Positions 26,101-38,100 of a stretch of DNA of 64,000 nucleotides are shown one piece after another (position 1 is the first letter of the stretch; every line of letters starts with the position of its first letter). A program made the position numbers and the translations under genes. The stretch comes from Bathymodiolus brooksi (Eukaryota > Mollusca > Bivalvia > Mytilida > Modiolidae), in assembly GCA_963680875.1 (NCBI GenBank), contig OY804589.1, forward strand, positions 2,604,001 through 2,668,000, written 5' to 3'. The notes beneath the pieces were generated by a model that was given only the letters and a program-made list of their open reading frames with translations, did not search any database and was not told the DNA's origin.

Positions 26101-29100
26101 TGTACTGGTCAGCAGGCTCACCTAGAGTGTGATAGATATTAGGTTTTGTGGTGTACCGGTCAGCAGGCTCACCTACAGTGTGGTAGATATTGGGTTTTGT
26201 GGTGTACCGGTCAGCAGGCTCACCTACAGTGTGGTAGATATTGGGTTTTGTGGTGTACCGGTCAGCAGGCTCACCTACAGTGTGGTATATATTGGGTTTT
26301 GTGGTGTACCGGTCAGCAGGCTCACCTAGAGTGTGATAGATATTCGGTTTTGTGGTGTACTGGTCAGCATGCTCACCTAGAATGTGGTAGATATTGGGTT
26401 TTGTGGTGTACCGGTCAGCAGGCTCACCTAGAGTGTGATAGATATTGGGTTTTGTGGTGTACCGGTCAGCAGACTCACCTACAGTGTGGTAGATATTGGG
26501 TTTTGTGGTGTACTGGTCAGCAGGCTCACCGAGAGTGTGGTAGATATTGGGTTTTTTGGTGTACTGGTCAGCAGGCTCACCTACAGTGTGGTAGATATTG
26601 GGTTTTGTGGTGTACTGGTCAGCAGGCTCACCTACAGTGTGGTAGATATTGGGTTTTGTGGTGTACTGGTCAGCAGGCTCACCTAGAGTGTGGTAGATAT
26701 TGGGTTTTGTGGTGTACTGGTCAGCAGGCTCACCTACAGTGTGATAGATATTGGGTTTTGTGGTGTACTGGTCAGCAGGCTCACCTACAGTGTGGTAGAT
26801 ATTGGGTTTTGTGGTGTACTGGTCAGCAGGCTCAACTACAGTGTGGTAGATATTGGGTTTTGTGGTGTACTGGTCGGCATGCTCACCTAGAGTGTGGTAG
26901 ATATTGGGTTTTGTAGTGTACTGGTCAGCAGGCTCACCTAGAGTGTGATAGATATTGGGTTTTGTGGTGTACCGGTCAGCAGACTCACCTACAATGTGTG
27001 GTAGATATTGGGTTTTGTGGTGTACTGGTCAGCAGGCTCACCTAGAGTGTGGTAGATATTGGGTTTTGTGGTGTACTGGTCAGCAGGCTCACCTACAGTG
27101 TGGTAGATATTGGGTTTTGTGGTGTACTGGTCAGCAGGCTCACCTACAGTGTGGTAGATATTGGGTTTTGTGGTGTACTGGTCAGCAGGCTCACCTACAG
27201 TGTGGTAGATATTGGGTTTTGTGGTGTACTGGTCAGCAGGCTCACCTAGAGTGTGGTAGATATTGGGTTTTGTGGTGTACTGGTCAGCAGGCTCACCTAC
27301 AGTGTGGTAGATATTGGGTTTTGTGGTGTACTGGTCAGCAGGCTCAACTACAGTGTGGTAGATATTGGGTTTTGTGGTGTACTGGTCGGCATGCTCACCT
27401 AGAGTATGGTATATATTAGGTTTTGTGGTGTACTTGTCAGCATGCTCACCTAGAGTGGTAGATATTGGGTTTTGTGGTGTACTGGTCAGCATGCTCACCT
27501 AGAGTGTGGTAGATATTGGGTTGTGTGGTGTACCGGTCAGCATGCTCACCTAGAGTGTGGTAGATATTGGGTTTTGTGGTGTACTGGTCAGCAGGCTCAC
27601 CTACAGTGTGATAGATATTGGGTTTTGTGTTGTACTGGTCAGCAGACTCACCTACAGTGTGGTAGATATTGGGTTTTGTGGTGTACCGGTGTACTGGTCA
27701 GCAGGCTCACCTAGAGTGTGATAGATATTAGGTTTTGTGGTGTACCGGTCAGCAGGCTCACCTACAGTGTGGTAGATATTGGGTTTTGTGGTGTACCGGT
27801 CAGCAGGCTCACCTACAGTGTGGTAGATATTGGGTTTTGTGGTGTACCGGTCAGCAGGCTCACCTACAGTGTGGTATATATTGGGTTTTGTGGTGTACCG
27901 GTCAGCAGGCTCACCTAGAGTGTGATAGATATTGGGTTTTGTGGTGTACTGGTCAGCATGCTCACCTAGAGTGTGGTAGATATTGGGTTTTGTGGTGTAC
28001 TGGTCAGCAGGCTCACCTAGAGTGTGGTAGATATTGGGTTTTGTGGTGTACTGGTCAGCAGGCTCACCTAGAATGTGGTAGATATTGGGTTTTGTGGTGT
28101 ACCGGTCAGCAGGCTCACCTACAGTGTGATAGATATTGGGTTTTGTGGTGTACCGGTCAGCAGACTCACCTACAGTGTGGTAGATATTGGGTTTTGTGGT
28201 GTACTGGTCAGCAGGCTCACCTACAGTGTGGTAGATAGTGGGTTTTGAGGTGTACTGGTCAGCAGGCTCACCTACAGTGTGGTAGATTTTGGGTTTTGTG
28301 GTGTACTGGTCAGCAGGCTCACCTACAGTGTGATAGATATTGGGTTTTGTGGTGTACTGGTCAGCAGGCTCACCTACAGTGTGGTAGATATTGGGTTTTG
28401 TGGTGTACTGGTCAGCAGGCTCAACTACAGTGTGGTAGATATTGGGTTTTGTGGTGTACTGGTCTGCATGCTCACCTAGAGTGTGGTAGATATTGGGTTT
28501 TGTGGTGTACTGGTCAGCAGGCTCACCTAGAGTGTGGTATATATTGGGTTTTGTAGTGTACTGGTCAGCAGGCTCACCTAGAGTATGATAGATATTGGGT
28601 TTTGTGGTATACTGGTCAGCAGGCTCACCTACAGTGTGGTAGATATTGGGTTTTGTGGTGTACTGGTCAGCAGGCTCACCTAGAGTGTGGTAGATATTGG
28701 GTTTTGTGGTGTACTGGTCAGCAGGCTCACCTACAGTGTGATAGATATTGGGTTTTGTGGTGTACTGGTCAGCAGGCTCACCTACAGTGTGGTAGATATG
28801 GGGTTTTGTGGTGTACTGGACAGCATGCTCACCTAGAGTTTGGTAGATATTGGGTTTTGTGGTGTACTGGTCAGCATGCTCACCTAGAGTGTGGTAGATA
28901 TTGGGTTTTGTGGTGTACTGGTCAGCATGCTCACCTAGAGTGTGGTAGACATTGTATTTTGTTGTGTACTGGTCAGTATGCCCACATGCAGTGTGGTAGA
29001 TATTGGGTTTTGTGGTGTACTGGTCAGCATGCTTACCTAGAGTGTGGTAGATATTGGGTTTTGTGGTGTACTGGACAGCATGCTCACCTAGTGTGTGGTA

Positions 29101-32100
29101 GATATAGGGTTTTGTGGTGTACTGGACAGCATGCTCACCTAGAGTTTGGTAGATATTGGGTTGTGTGGTGTACTGGTCAGCATGTTCACCTAGAGTGTGG
29201 TAGATATTGGGTTTTGTGGTGTACCGGTCAGCATGCTCACCTAGAGTGTGGTATATATTGGGTTTTGTGGTGTACTTGTCAGCAGGCTCACCTAGAGTGT
29301 GGTAGATATTGGGTTTTGTGGTGGACCAGTCAGCATGCTCACCTAGAGTGTGGTAGCTATTGGGTTTTGTGGTGTACTGGACAGCATGCTTACCTAGAAT
29401 GTGGTAGATATTGGGTTTTGTGGTGTACTGGTCAGCATGCTCACCTAGAGTGTGGTGGATATTGGGTTTTGTGGTGTACCAGTCAGCATGCTCACCTAGA
29501 GTGTGGTAGATATTGGGTTTTGTGGTGTACTGGTCAGCAGGCTCACCTAGAGTGTGATATATATTGAGTTTTGTGGTGTACCAGTCAGCATGCTCACCTA
29601 GAGTGTGGTATACATTGGATTTTGTTGTGTACTGGTCAGCAGGCTCACCTAGAGTGTGGTAGATATTGGGTTTTGTGGTGTACTGGTCAGCATGCTCACC
29701 TAGAGTGTGGTATATATTAGGTTTTGTGGTGTACTGGTCAGCATGGTCACCTAGAGTGGTAGATATTGGGTTTTGTGGTGTACAGGTCAGCATGCTCACC
29801 TAGAGTGTGGTAGATATTGGGTTGTGTGGTGTACCGGTCAGCATGCTCACCTAGAGTGTGGTAGATATTGGGTTTTGTGGTGTACTGGTCAGCATGCTCA
29901 CCTAGAGTGTGGTAGATATTGGGTTTTGTTGTGTACTAGTCAGCATGCTCACCTAGAGTAGTAGATATTGGGTTTTGTGGTGTACTGGTCAGCATGCTCA
30001 CCTAGAATGTGGTAGATATTGGGTTTTGTGGTGTACCGGTCAGCATGCTCACCTAGAGTGTAATAGATATTGGGTTGTGTGATGTACTGGTCAGCATGCT
30101 CACCTAGAGTGTGGTATATATTGGGTTTTGTGGTGTACTGGTCAGCAGGCTCACCTAGAGTGTGGTAGATATTGGGTTTTGTGGTGTACCGGTGTACTGG
30201 TCAGCAGGCTCACCTAGAGTGTGATAGATATTAGGTTTTGTGGTGTACCAGTCAGCAGGCTCACCTACAGTGTGGTATATATTGGGTTTTGTGGTGTACC
30301 TGTCAGCAGGCTCACCTAGAGTGTGATAGATATTCGGTTTTGTGGTGTACTGGTCAGCAGGCTCACCTAGAGTGTGGTAGATATTGGGTTTTGTGGTGTA
30401 CTGGTCAGCAGGCTCACCTACAGTGTGATAGATATTGGGTTTTGTGTTGTACTGGTCAGCAGACTCACCTACAGTGTGGTAGATATTGGGTTTTGTGGTG
30501 TACCGGTGTACTGGTCAGCAGGCTCACCTAGAGTGTGATAGATATTAGGTTTTGTGGTGTACCGGTCAGCAGGCTCACCTACAGTGTGGTAGATATTGGG
30601 TTTTGTGGTGTACCGGTCAGCAGGCTCACCTACAGTGTGGTAGATATTGGGTTTTGTGGTGTACCGGTCAGCAGGCTCACCTACAGTGTGGTATATATTG
30701 GGTTTTGTGGTGTACCGGTCAGCAGGCTCACCTAGAGTGTGATAGATATTCGGTTTTGTGGTGTACTGGTCAGCATGCTCACCTAGAATGTGGTAGATAT
30801 TGGGTTTTGTGGTGTACCGGTCAGCAGGCTCACCTAGAGTGTGATAGATATTGGGTTTTGTGGTGTACCGGTCAGCAGACTCACCTACAGTGTGGTAGAT
30901 ATTGGGTTTTGTGGTGTACTGGTCAGCAGGCTCACCGAGAGTGTGGTAGATATTGGGTTTTTTGGTGTACTGGTCAGCAGGCTCACCTACAGTGTGGTAG
31001 ATATTGGGTTTTGTGGTGTACTGGTCAGCAGGCTCACCTACAGTGTGGTAGATATTGGGTTTTGTGGTGTACTGGTCAGCAGGCTCACCTAGAGTGTGGT
31101 AGATATTGGGTTTTGTGGTGTACTGGTCAGCAGGCTCACCTACAGTGTGATAGATATTGGGTTTTGTGGTGTACTGGTCAGCAGGCTCACCTACAGTGTG
31201 GTAGATATTGGGTTTTGTGGTGTACTGGTCAGCAGGCTCAACTACAGTGTGGTAGATATTGGGTTTTGTGGTGTACTGGTCGGCATGCTCACCTAGAGTG
31301 TGGTAGATATTGGGTTTTGTAGTGTACTGGTCAGCAGGCTCACCTACAGTGTGGTATATATTGGGTTTTGTAGTGTACTGGTCAGCAGGCTCACCTACAG
31401 TGTGGTAGATATTGAGTTTTGTGGTGTACTGGTCAGCATGCTCACCTAGAGTGTGGTATATATTAGGTTTTGTGGTGTACTTGTCAGCATGCTCACCTAG
31501 AGTGGTAGATATTGGGTTTTGTGGTGTACTGGTCAGCATGCTCACCTAGAGTGTGGTAGATATTGGGTTGTGTGGTGTACCGGTCAGCATGCTCACCTAG
31601 AGTGTGGTAGATATTGGGTTTTGTGGTGTACTGGTCAGCAGGCTCACCTACAGTGTGATAGATATTGGGTTTTGTGTTGTACTGGTCAGCAGACTCACCT
31701 ACAGTGTGGTAGATATTGGGTTTTGTGGTGTACCGGTGTACTGGTCAGCAGGCTCACCTAGAGTGTGATAGATATTAGGTTTTGTGGTGTACCGGTCAGC
31801 AGGCTCACCTACAGTGTGGTAGATATTGGGTTTTGTGGTGTACCGGTCAGCAGGCTCACCTACAGTGTGGTAGATATTGGGTTTTGTGGTGTACCGGTCA
31901 GCAGGCTCACCTACAGTGTGGTATATATTGGGTTTTGTGGTGTACCGGTCAGGAGGCTCACCTAGAGTGTGATAGATATTGGGTTTTGTGGTGTACTGGT
32001 CAGCAGGCTCACCTAGAGTGTGGTAGATATTGGGTTTTGTGGTGTACTGGTCAGCAGGCTCACCTAGAGTGTGGTAGATATTGGGTTTTGTGGTGTACTG

Positions 32101-35100
32101 GTCAGCAGGCTCACCTAGAATGTGGTAGATATTGGGTTTTGTGGTGTACCGGTCAGCAGGCTCACCTAGAGTGTGATAGATATTGGGTTTTGTGGTGTAC
32201 CGGTCAGCAGACTCACCTACAGTGTGGTAGATATTGGGTTTTGTGGTGTACTGGTCAGCAGGCTCACCTACAGTGTGGTAGATATTGGGTTTTGTGGTGT
32301 ACTGGTCAGCAGGCTCACCTACAGTGTGGTAGATATTGGGTTTTGTGGTGTACTGGTCAGCAGGCTCACCTACAGTGTGATAGATATTGGGTTTTGTGGT
32401 GTACTGGTCAGCAGGCTCACCTACAGTGTGGTAGATATTGGGTTTTGTGGTGTACTGGTCAGCAGGCTCAACTACAGTGTGGTAGATATTGGGTTTTGTG
32501 GTGTACTGGTCTGCATGCTCACCTAGAGTGTGGTAGATATTGGGTTTTGTGGTGTACTGGTCAGCAGGCTCACCTAGAGTGTGGTATATATTGGGTTTTG
32601 TAGTGTACTGGTCAGCAGGCTCACCTAGAGTGTGATAGATATTGGGTTTTGTGGTATACTGGTCAGCAGGCTCACCTACAGTGTGGTAGATATTGGGTTT
32701 TGTGGTGTACTGGTCAGCAGGCTCACTTACAGTGTGATAGATATTGGGTTTTGTGGTGTACTGGTCAGCAGGCTCAACTACAGTGTGGTAGATATTGGGT
32801 TTTGTGGTGTACTGGTCGGCATGCTCACCTAGAGTGTGGTAGATATTGGGTTTTGTAGTGTACTGGTCAGCAGGCTCACCTACAGTGTGGTAGATATTGG
32901 GTTTTGTAGTGTACTGGTCAGCAGGCTCACCTACAGTGTGGTAGATATTGAGTTTTGTGGTGTACTGGTCAGCATGCTCACCTAGAGTGTGGTATATATT
33001 AGGTTTTGTGGTGTACTTGTCAGCATGCTCACCTAGAGTGGTAGATATTGGGTTTTGTGGTGTACTGGTCAGCATGCTCACCTAGAGTGTGGTAGATATT
33101 GGGTTGTGTGGTGTACCGGTCAGCATGCTCACCTAGAGTGTGGTAGATATTGGGTTTTGTGGTGTACTGGTCAGCAGGCTCACCTACAGTGTGATAGATA
33201 TTGGGTTTTGTGTTGTACTGGTCAGCAGACTCACCTACAGTGTGGTAGATATTGGGTTTTGTGGTGTACCAGTGTACTGGTCAGCAGGCTCACCTAGAGT
33301 GTGATAGATATTAGGTTTTGTGGTGTACCGGTCAGCAGGCTCACCTACAGTGTGGTAGATATTGGGTTTTGTGGTGTACCGGTCAGCAGGCTCACCTACA
33401 GTGTGGTAGATATTGGGTTTTGTGGTGTACCGGTCAGCAGGCTCACCTACAGTGTGGTATATATTGGGTTTTGTGGTGTACCGGTCAGGAGGCTCACCTA
33501 GAGTGTGATAGATATTGGGTTTTGTGGTGTACTGGTCAGCAGGCTCACCTAGAGTGTGGTAGATATTGGGTTTTGTGGTGTACTGGTCAGCAGGCTCACC
33601 TAGAGTGTGGTAGATATTGGGTTTTGTGGTGTACTGGTCAGCAGGCTCACCTAGAATGTGGTAGATATTGGGTTTTGTGGTGTACCGGTCAGCAGGCTCA
33701 CCTAGAGTGTGATAGATATTGGGTTTTGTGGTGTACCGGTCAGCAGACTCACCTACAGTGTGGTAGATATTGGGTTTTGTGGTGTACTGGTCAGCAGGCT
33801 CACCTACAGTGTGGTAGATATTGGGTTTTGTGGTGTACTGGTCAGCAGGCTCACCTACAGTGTGGTAGATATTGGGTTTTGTGGTGTACTGGTCAGCAGG
33901 CTCACCTACAGTGTGATAGATATTGGGTTTTGTGGTGTACTGGTCAGCAGGCTCACCTACAGTGTGGTAGATATTGGGTTTTGTGGTGTACTGGTCAGCA
34001 GGCTCAACTACAGTGTGGTAGATATTGGGTTTTGTGGTGTACTGGTCTGCATGCTCACCTAGAGTGTGGTAGATATTGGGTTTTGTGGTGTACTGGTCAG
34101 CAGGCTCACCTAGAGTGTGGTATATATTGGGTTTTGTAGTGTACTGGTCAGCAGGCTCACCTAGAGTGTGATAGATATTGGGTTTTGTGGTATACTGGTC
34201 AGCAGGCTCACCTACAGTGTGGTAGATATTGGGTTTTGTGGCGTACTGGTCAGCAGGCTCACTTACAGTGTGATAGATATTGGGTTTTGTGGTGTACTGG
34301 TCAGCAGGCTCACCTACAGTGTGGTAGATATTGGGTTTTGTGGTGTACTGGTCGGCATGCTCACCTAGAGTGTGATAGATATTGGGTTTTGTGGTGTACT
34401 GGTCAGCAGGCTCACCTAGAGTGTGGTATATATTGGGTTTTGTAGTGTACTGGTCAGCAGGCTCACCTAGAGTGTGATAGATATTGGGTTTTGTGGTGTA
34501 CTGGTCAGCAGGCTCACCTACAGTGTGGTATATATTGGGTTTTGTGGTGTACCGGTCAGCAGGCTCACCTAGAGTGTGATAGATATTGGGTTTTGTGGTG
34601 TACTGGTCAGCAGGCTCACCTAGAGTGTGGTAGATATTGGGTTTTGTGGTGTACTGGTCAGCAGGCTCACCTAGAGTGTGGTAGATATTGGGTTTTGTGG
34701 TGTACTGGTCAGCAGGCTCACCTAGAATGTGGTAGATATTGGGTTTTGTGGTGTTCCGGTCAGCAGGCTCACCTAGAGTGTGATAGATATTGGGTTTTGT
34801 GGTGTACCGGTCAGCAGACTCACCTACAGTGTGGTAGATATTGGGTTTTGTGGTGTACTGGTCAGCAGGCTCACCTACAGTGTGGTAGATATTGGGTTTT
34901 GTGGTGTACTGGTCAGCAGGCTCACCTACAGTGTGGTAGATATTGGGTTTTGTGGTGTACTGGTCAGCAGGCTCAACTACAGTGTGGTAGATATTGGGTT
35001 TTGTGGTGTACTGGTCTGCATGCTCACCTAGAGTGTGGTAGATATTGGGTTTTGTGGTGTACTGGTCAGCAGGCTCACCTAGAGTGTGGTATACATTGGG

Positions 35101-38100
35101 TTTTGTAGTGTACTGGTCAGCAGGCTCACCTAGAGTGTGATAGATATTGGGTTTTGTGGTATACTGGTCAGCAGGCTCACCTACAGTGTGGTAGATATTG
35201 GGTTTTGTGGTGTACTGGTCAGCATGCTCACCTAGAGTGTGGTAGATATTGGGTTTTGTGGTGTACTGGTCAGCAGGCTCACCTACAGTGTGATAGATAT
35301 TGTGTTTTGTGGTGTACTGGTCAGCAGGCTCACCTACAGTGTGGTAGATATTGGGTTTTGTGGTGTACTGGTCAGCAGGCTCAACTACAGTGTGGTAGAT
35401 ATTGGGTTTTGTGGTGTACTGGTCGGCATGCTCACCTAGAGTGTGGTAGATATTGGGTTTTGTGGTGTACTGGTCAGCAGGCTCACCTACAGTGTGGTAT
35501 ATATTGGGTTTTGTAGTGTACTGGTCAGCAGGCTCACCTAGAGTGTGATAGATATTGGGTTTTGTGGTGTACTGGTCAGCAGGCTCACCTACAGTGTGGT
35601 AGATATTGGGTTTTGTGGTGTATTGGTCAGCAGACTCACCTAGAGTGTGGTAGATATTGGGTTTTGTGGTGTACTGGTCAGCAGGCTCACCTACAGTGTG
35701 GTAGATATTGGGTTTTGTGGTGTACTGGTGAGCAGGCTCACCTACAGTGTGGTAGATATTGGGTTTTGTGGTGTACTGGTCAGCAGGCTCACCTAGAGTG
35801 TGGTAGATATTGGGTTTTGTGGTGTACTGGTCAGCAGGCTCACCTAGTGTGATAGATATTGGGTTTTGTGGTGTACTGGTCAGCAGGCTCAACTACAGTG
35901 TGGTAGATATTGGGTTTTGTGGTGTACTGGTCGGCATGCTCACCTAGAGTGTGGTAGATATTGGGTTTTTTGGTGTACTGGTCAGCAGGCTCACCTACAG
36001 TGTGGTAGATATTGGGTTTTGTAGTGTACTGGTCAGCAGGCTCACCTACAGTGTGATAGATATTGGGTTTTGTGGTGTACTGGTCAGCAGGCTCACCTAC
36101 AGTGTGGTAGATATTGGGTTTTGTGGTGTACTGGTCAGCAGGCTCACCTAGAGTGTGGTAGATATTGGGTTTTGTGGTGTACTGGTCAGCAGGCTCACCT
36201 ACAGTGTGGTAGATATTGGGTTTTGTGGTGTACTGGTCAGCATGCTCACCTAGAGTGTGGTAGATATTGGGTTTTGTGGTGTACTGGTCAGCATGCTCAC
36301 CTAGAGTGTGATAGATATTGGGTTTTGTGGTGTACTGGTCAGCAGGCTCACCTACAGTGTGGTAGATATTGGGTTTTGTGGTGTACTGGTCAGCAGGCTC
36401 ACCTACAGTGTGGTATATATTGGGTTTCAGCCTCTGTTTGGATCAAAAACAAAGATTATAAAGTTCGTATTTGCTGCTTCTTTGCTAAGCAGCTTTAAGT
36501 AGAAAAGCAAAGATTGGTTTTCTCAGAATAAAGTTAACATGTCTAAATTGAGTGATTTGTCTATCAGTGGACTATTGATTTATATCCATTACATACATAG
36601 TGTGTTGGTACAAAACTTTGTATCAGGTCAAGCCAGTTGTGTGAACCAGTAACACTACGAGTCGCGAAAGCGACGGGTTGTGATGTGGTTCGTTCACACA
36701 GCAGACAATATAAAGTCTTGTACCAACAAACTATGTATGTAATGAGTTTATATAAAATTTCAATAAAAACGAATTTTAAACAAATAACAAGGCTTGAATT
36801 AAAATGTGTACAATACTCTTTGTGCATGACGTCACGTTATTTTTTCCGTTCACTCACCAATGTCAGGTTACAGTGTTTTGTCCCACATTCCAAAGATGTC
36901 AAAGTAGTTTGGCAGAGAACGTCTCGTGCAACGTCGCGCCATTCTTTTATCACCACAGTATGGTGATACAACATCTTGTATCAGACACCTTGTATCAAAC
37001 AGGCGACTTTCGTTAATTTCAAAGGAAAACATACCTAGCTAGTGTTAGATAAAATTAGTTATCACTATTTATATCTAGCCAAGCGTGTTGTACAAATCAG
37101 ACATATTTTAATTGAAATGTAACTTGTTCTTGTAATGATATAGCTGAAATATTGCTGACTTGGCATTAAACAGCAATCACTCTCTACATCATAATAATTG
37201 TTTTGTTTTTTAGAAGGGAACTGATTTGAGAAAGAGACATTTACAAACAGGAAACACAGTTCTACACCTGTCAGCTAGTCTTGGTCGCTTGGATGTTTTA
37301 GAGTACTTGTTAAGCTTTTGCAAGCCTCACTTTGGAATAGATGTTGGTCGATCATCGGGTAATTCTAGACGGAGCCTCAGTATCAATGCTATAGATAGTT
37401 GTCATAAAACAGCTCTTCAGTTGGCTGCGGACAAAGGTATTTATAATACTAGTTTTAGGAAGTTTTTTTTTACCTGTAATAATTAGGTCATAGTGAAAAG
37501 AAAAAGTACAAAAGGACAAACAATGATCTACAAAACATACTCATAAAACTAAAGATCGAGTAACACGAAGCCCAATATAAGTAATAATTAGGTCATCAGG
37601 TCATTAACTGTTTTGTGGTTTAGTCTAATTATTAGGTCAGTAGCTGTTTGGTGTCTTTATCTAATAGGGGCCTGGGTGGCTCAATGAGTTAGGTAGTTGG
37701 ATTACCTAGCAACTCATACAAGCCTATCACCAAGACGGCATGGGTTAGCAACCTGCTTTGTAAATTACAAAAAAGGGTGCAGTCGACTCGCAGCCGCAAG
37801 TGTTAAAGTTTACCAGTTACTTGCCCATGGTCGGGGGTTCTCTCCGGGTACTCCGGCTTCTTCCACCACTAAAACTGGTCGCCATGATATAGCTGATATA
37901 TTGCTGAAAGTGGCATTAAACACAATAAACCAATTCAAATCAATCTAAAGATTTGTATGTCTTCTATAAGATGTTTAGGGTTGTCATGGTCGTGATTGTA
38001 TTATAGATAAATGTTTAACTTTACAATTAGTGTATATCACCATCAGAGTTTTCTGAGGTGTACATGATGAAAACTTAGGTAATAAAGCTTATCAGTTACT

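Larger units (their letters stand above)
20036..36426 (+). repeat. 51-bp satellite expanded inside a SINE family I copy (about 320 copies)
   Basis: The unit is GTGGTGTACTGGTCAGCAGG, CTCACCTAGAGTGTGGTAGA, TATTGGGTTTT. It aligns to the SINE family I head from the A-box region to the first half of the B box. The left edge (AACCACATCTGTGGTGTACT) is the SINE's true 5' end, and the right edge passes into the SINE body at 36427 (ATCAAAAACAAAGATTATAA). Blocks differ in CATGCTC/CAGGCTC, CTAGAG/CTACAG and TACTGG/TACCGG. Larger duplications of 4406 bp and 1536 bp are superimposed. 51 is divisible by 3, so the long periodic frames (up to 885 codons) are artefacts. Confidence 0.93.

Noticed and set aside
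19993..36498. Long periodic frames (for example 885 codons) across the 51-bp array
   Set aside because: 51 bp is 17 codons; same artefact. Several frames on both strands are open at the same place, and the sequence is explained by SINE expansion.
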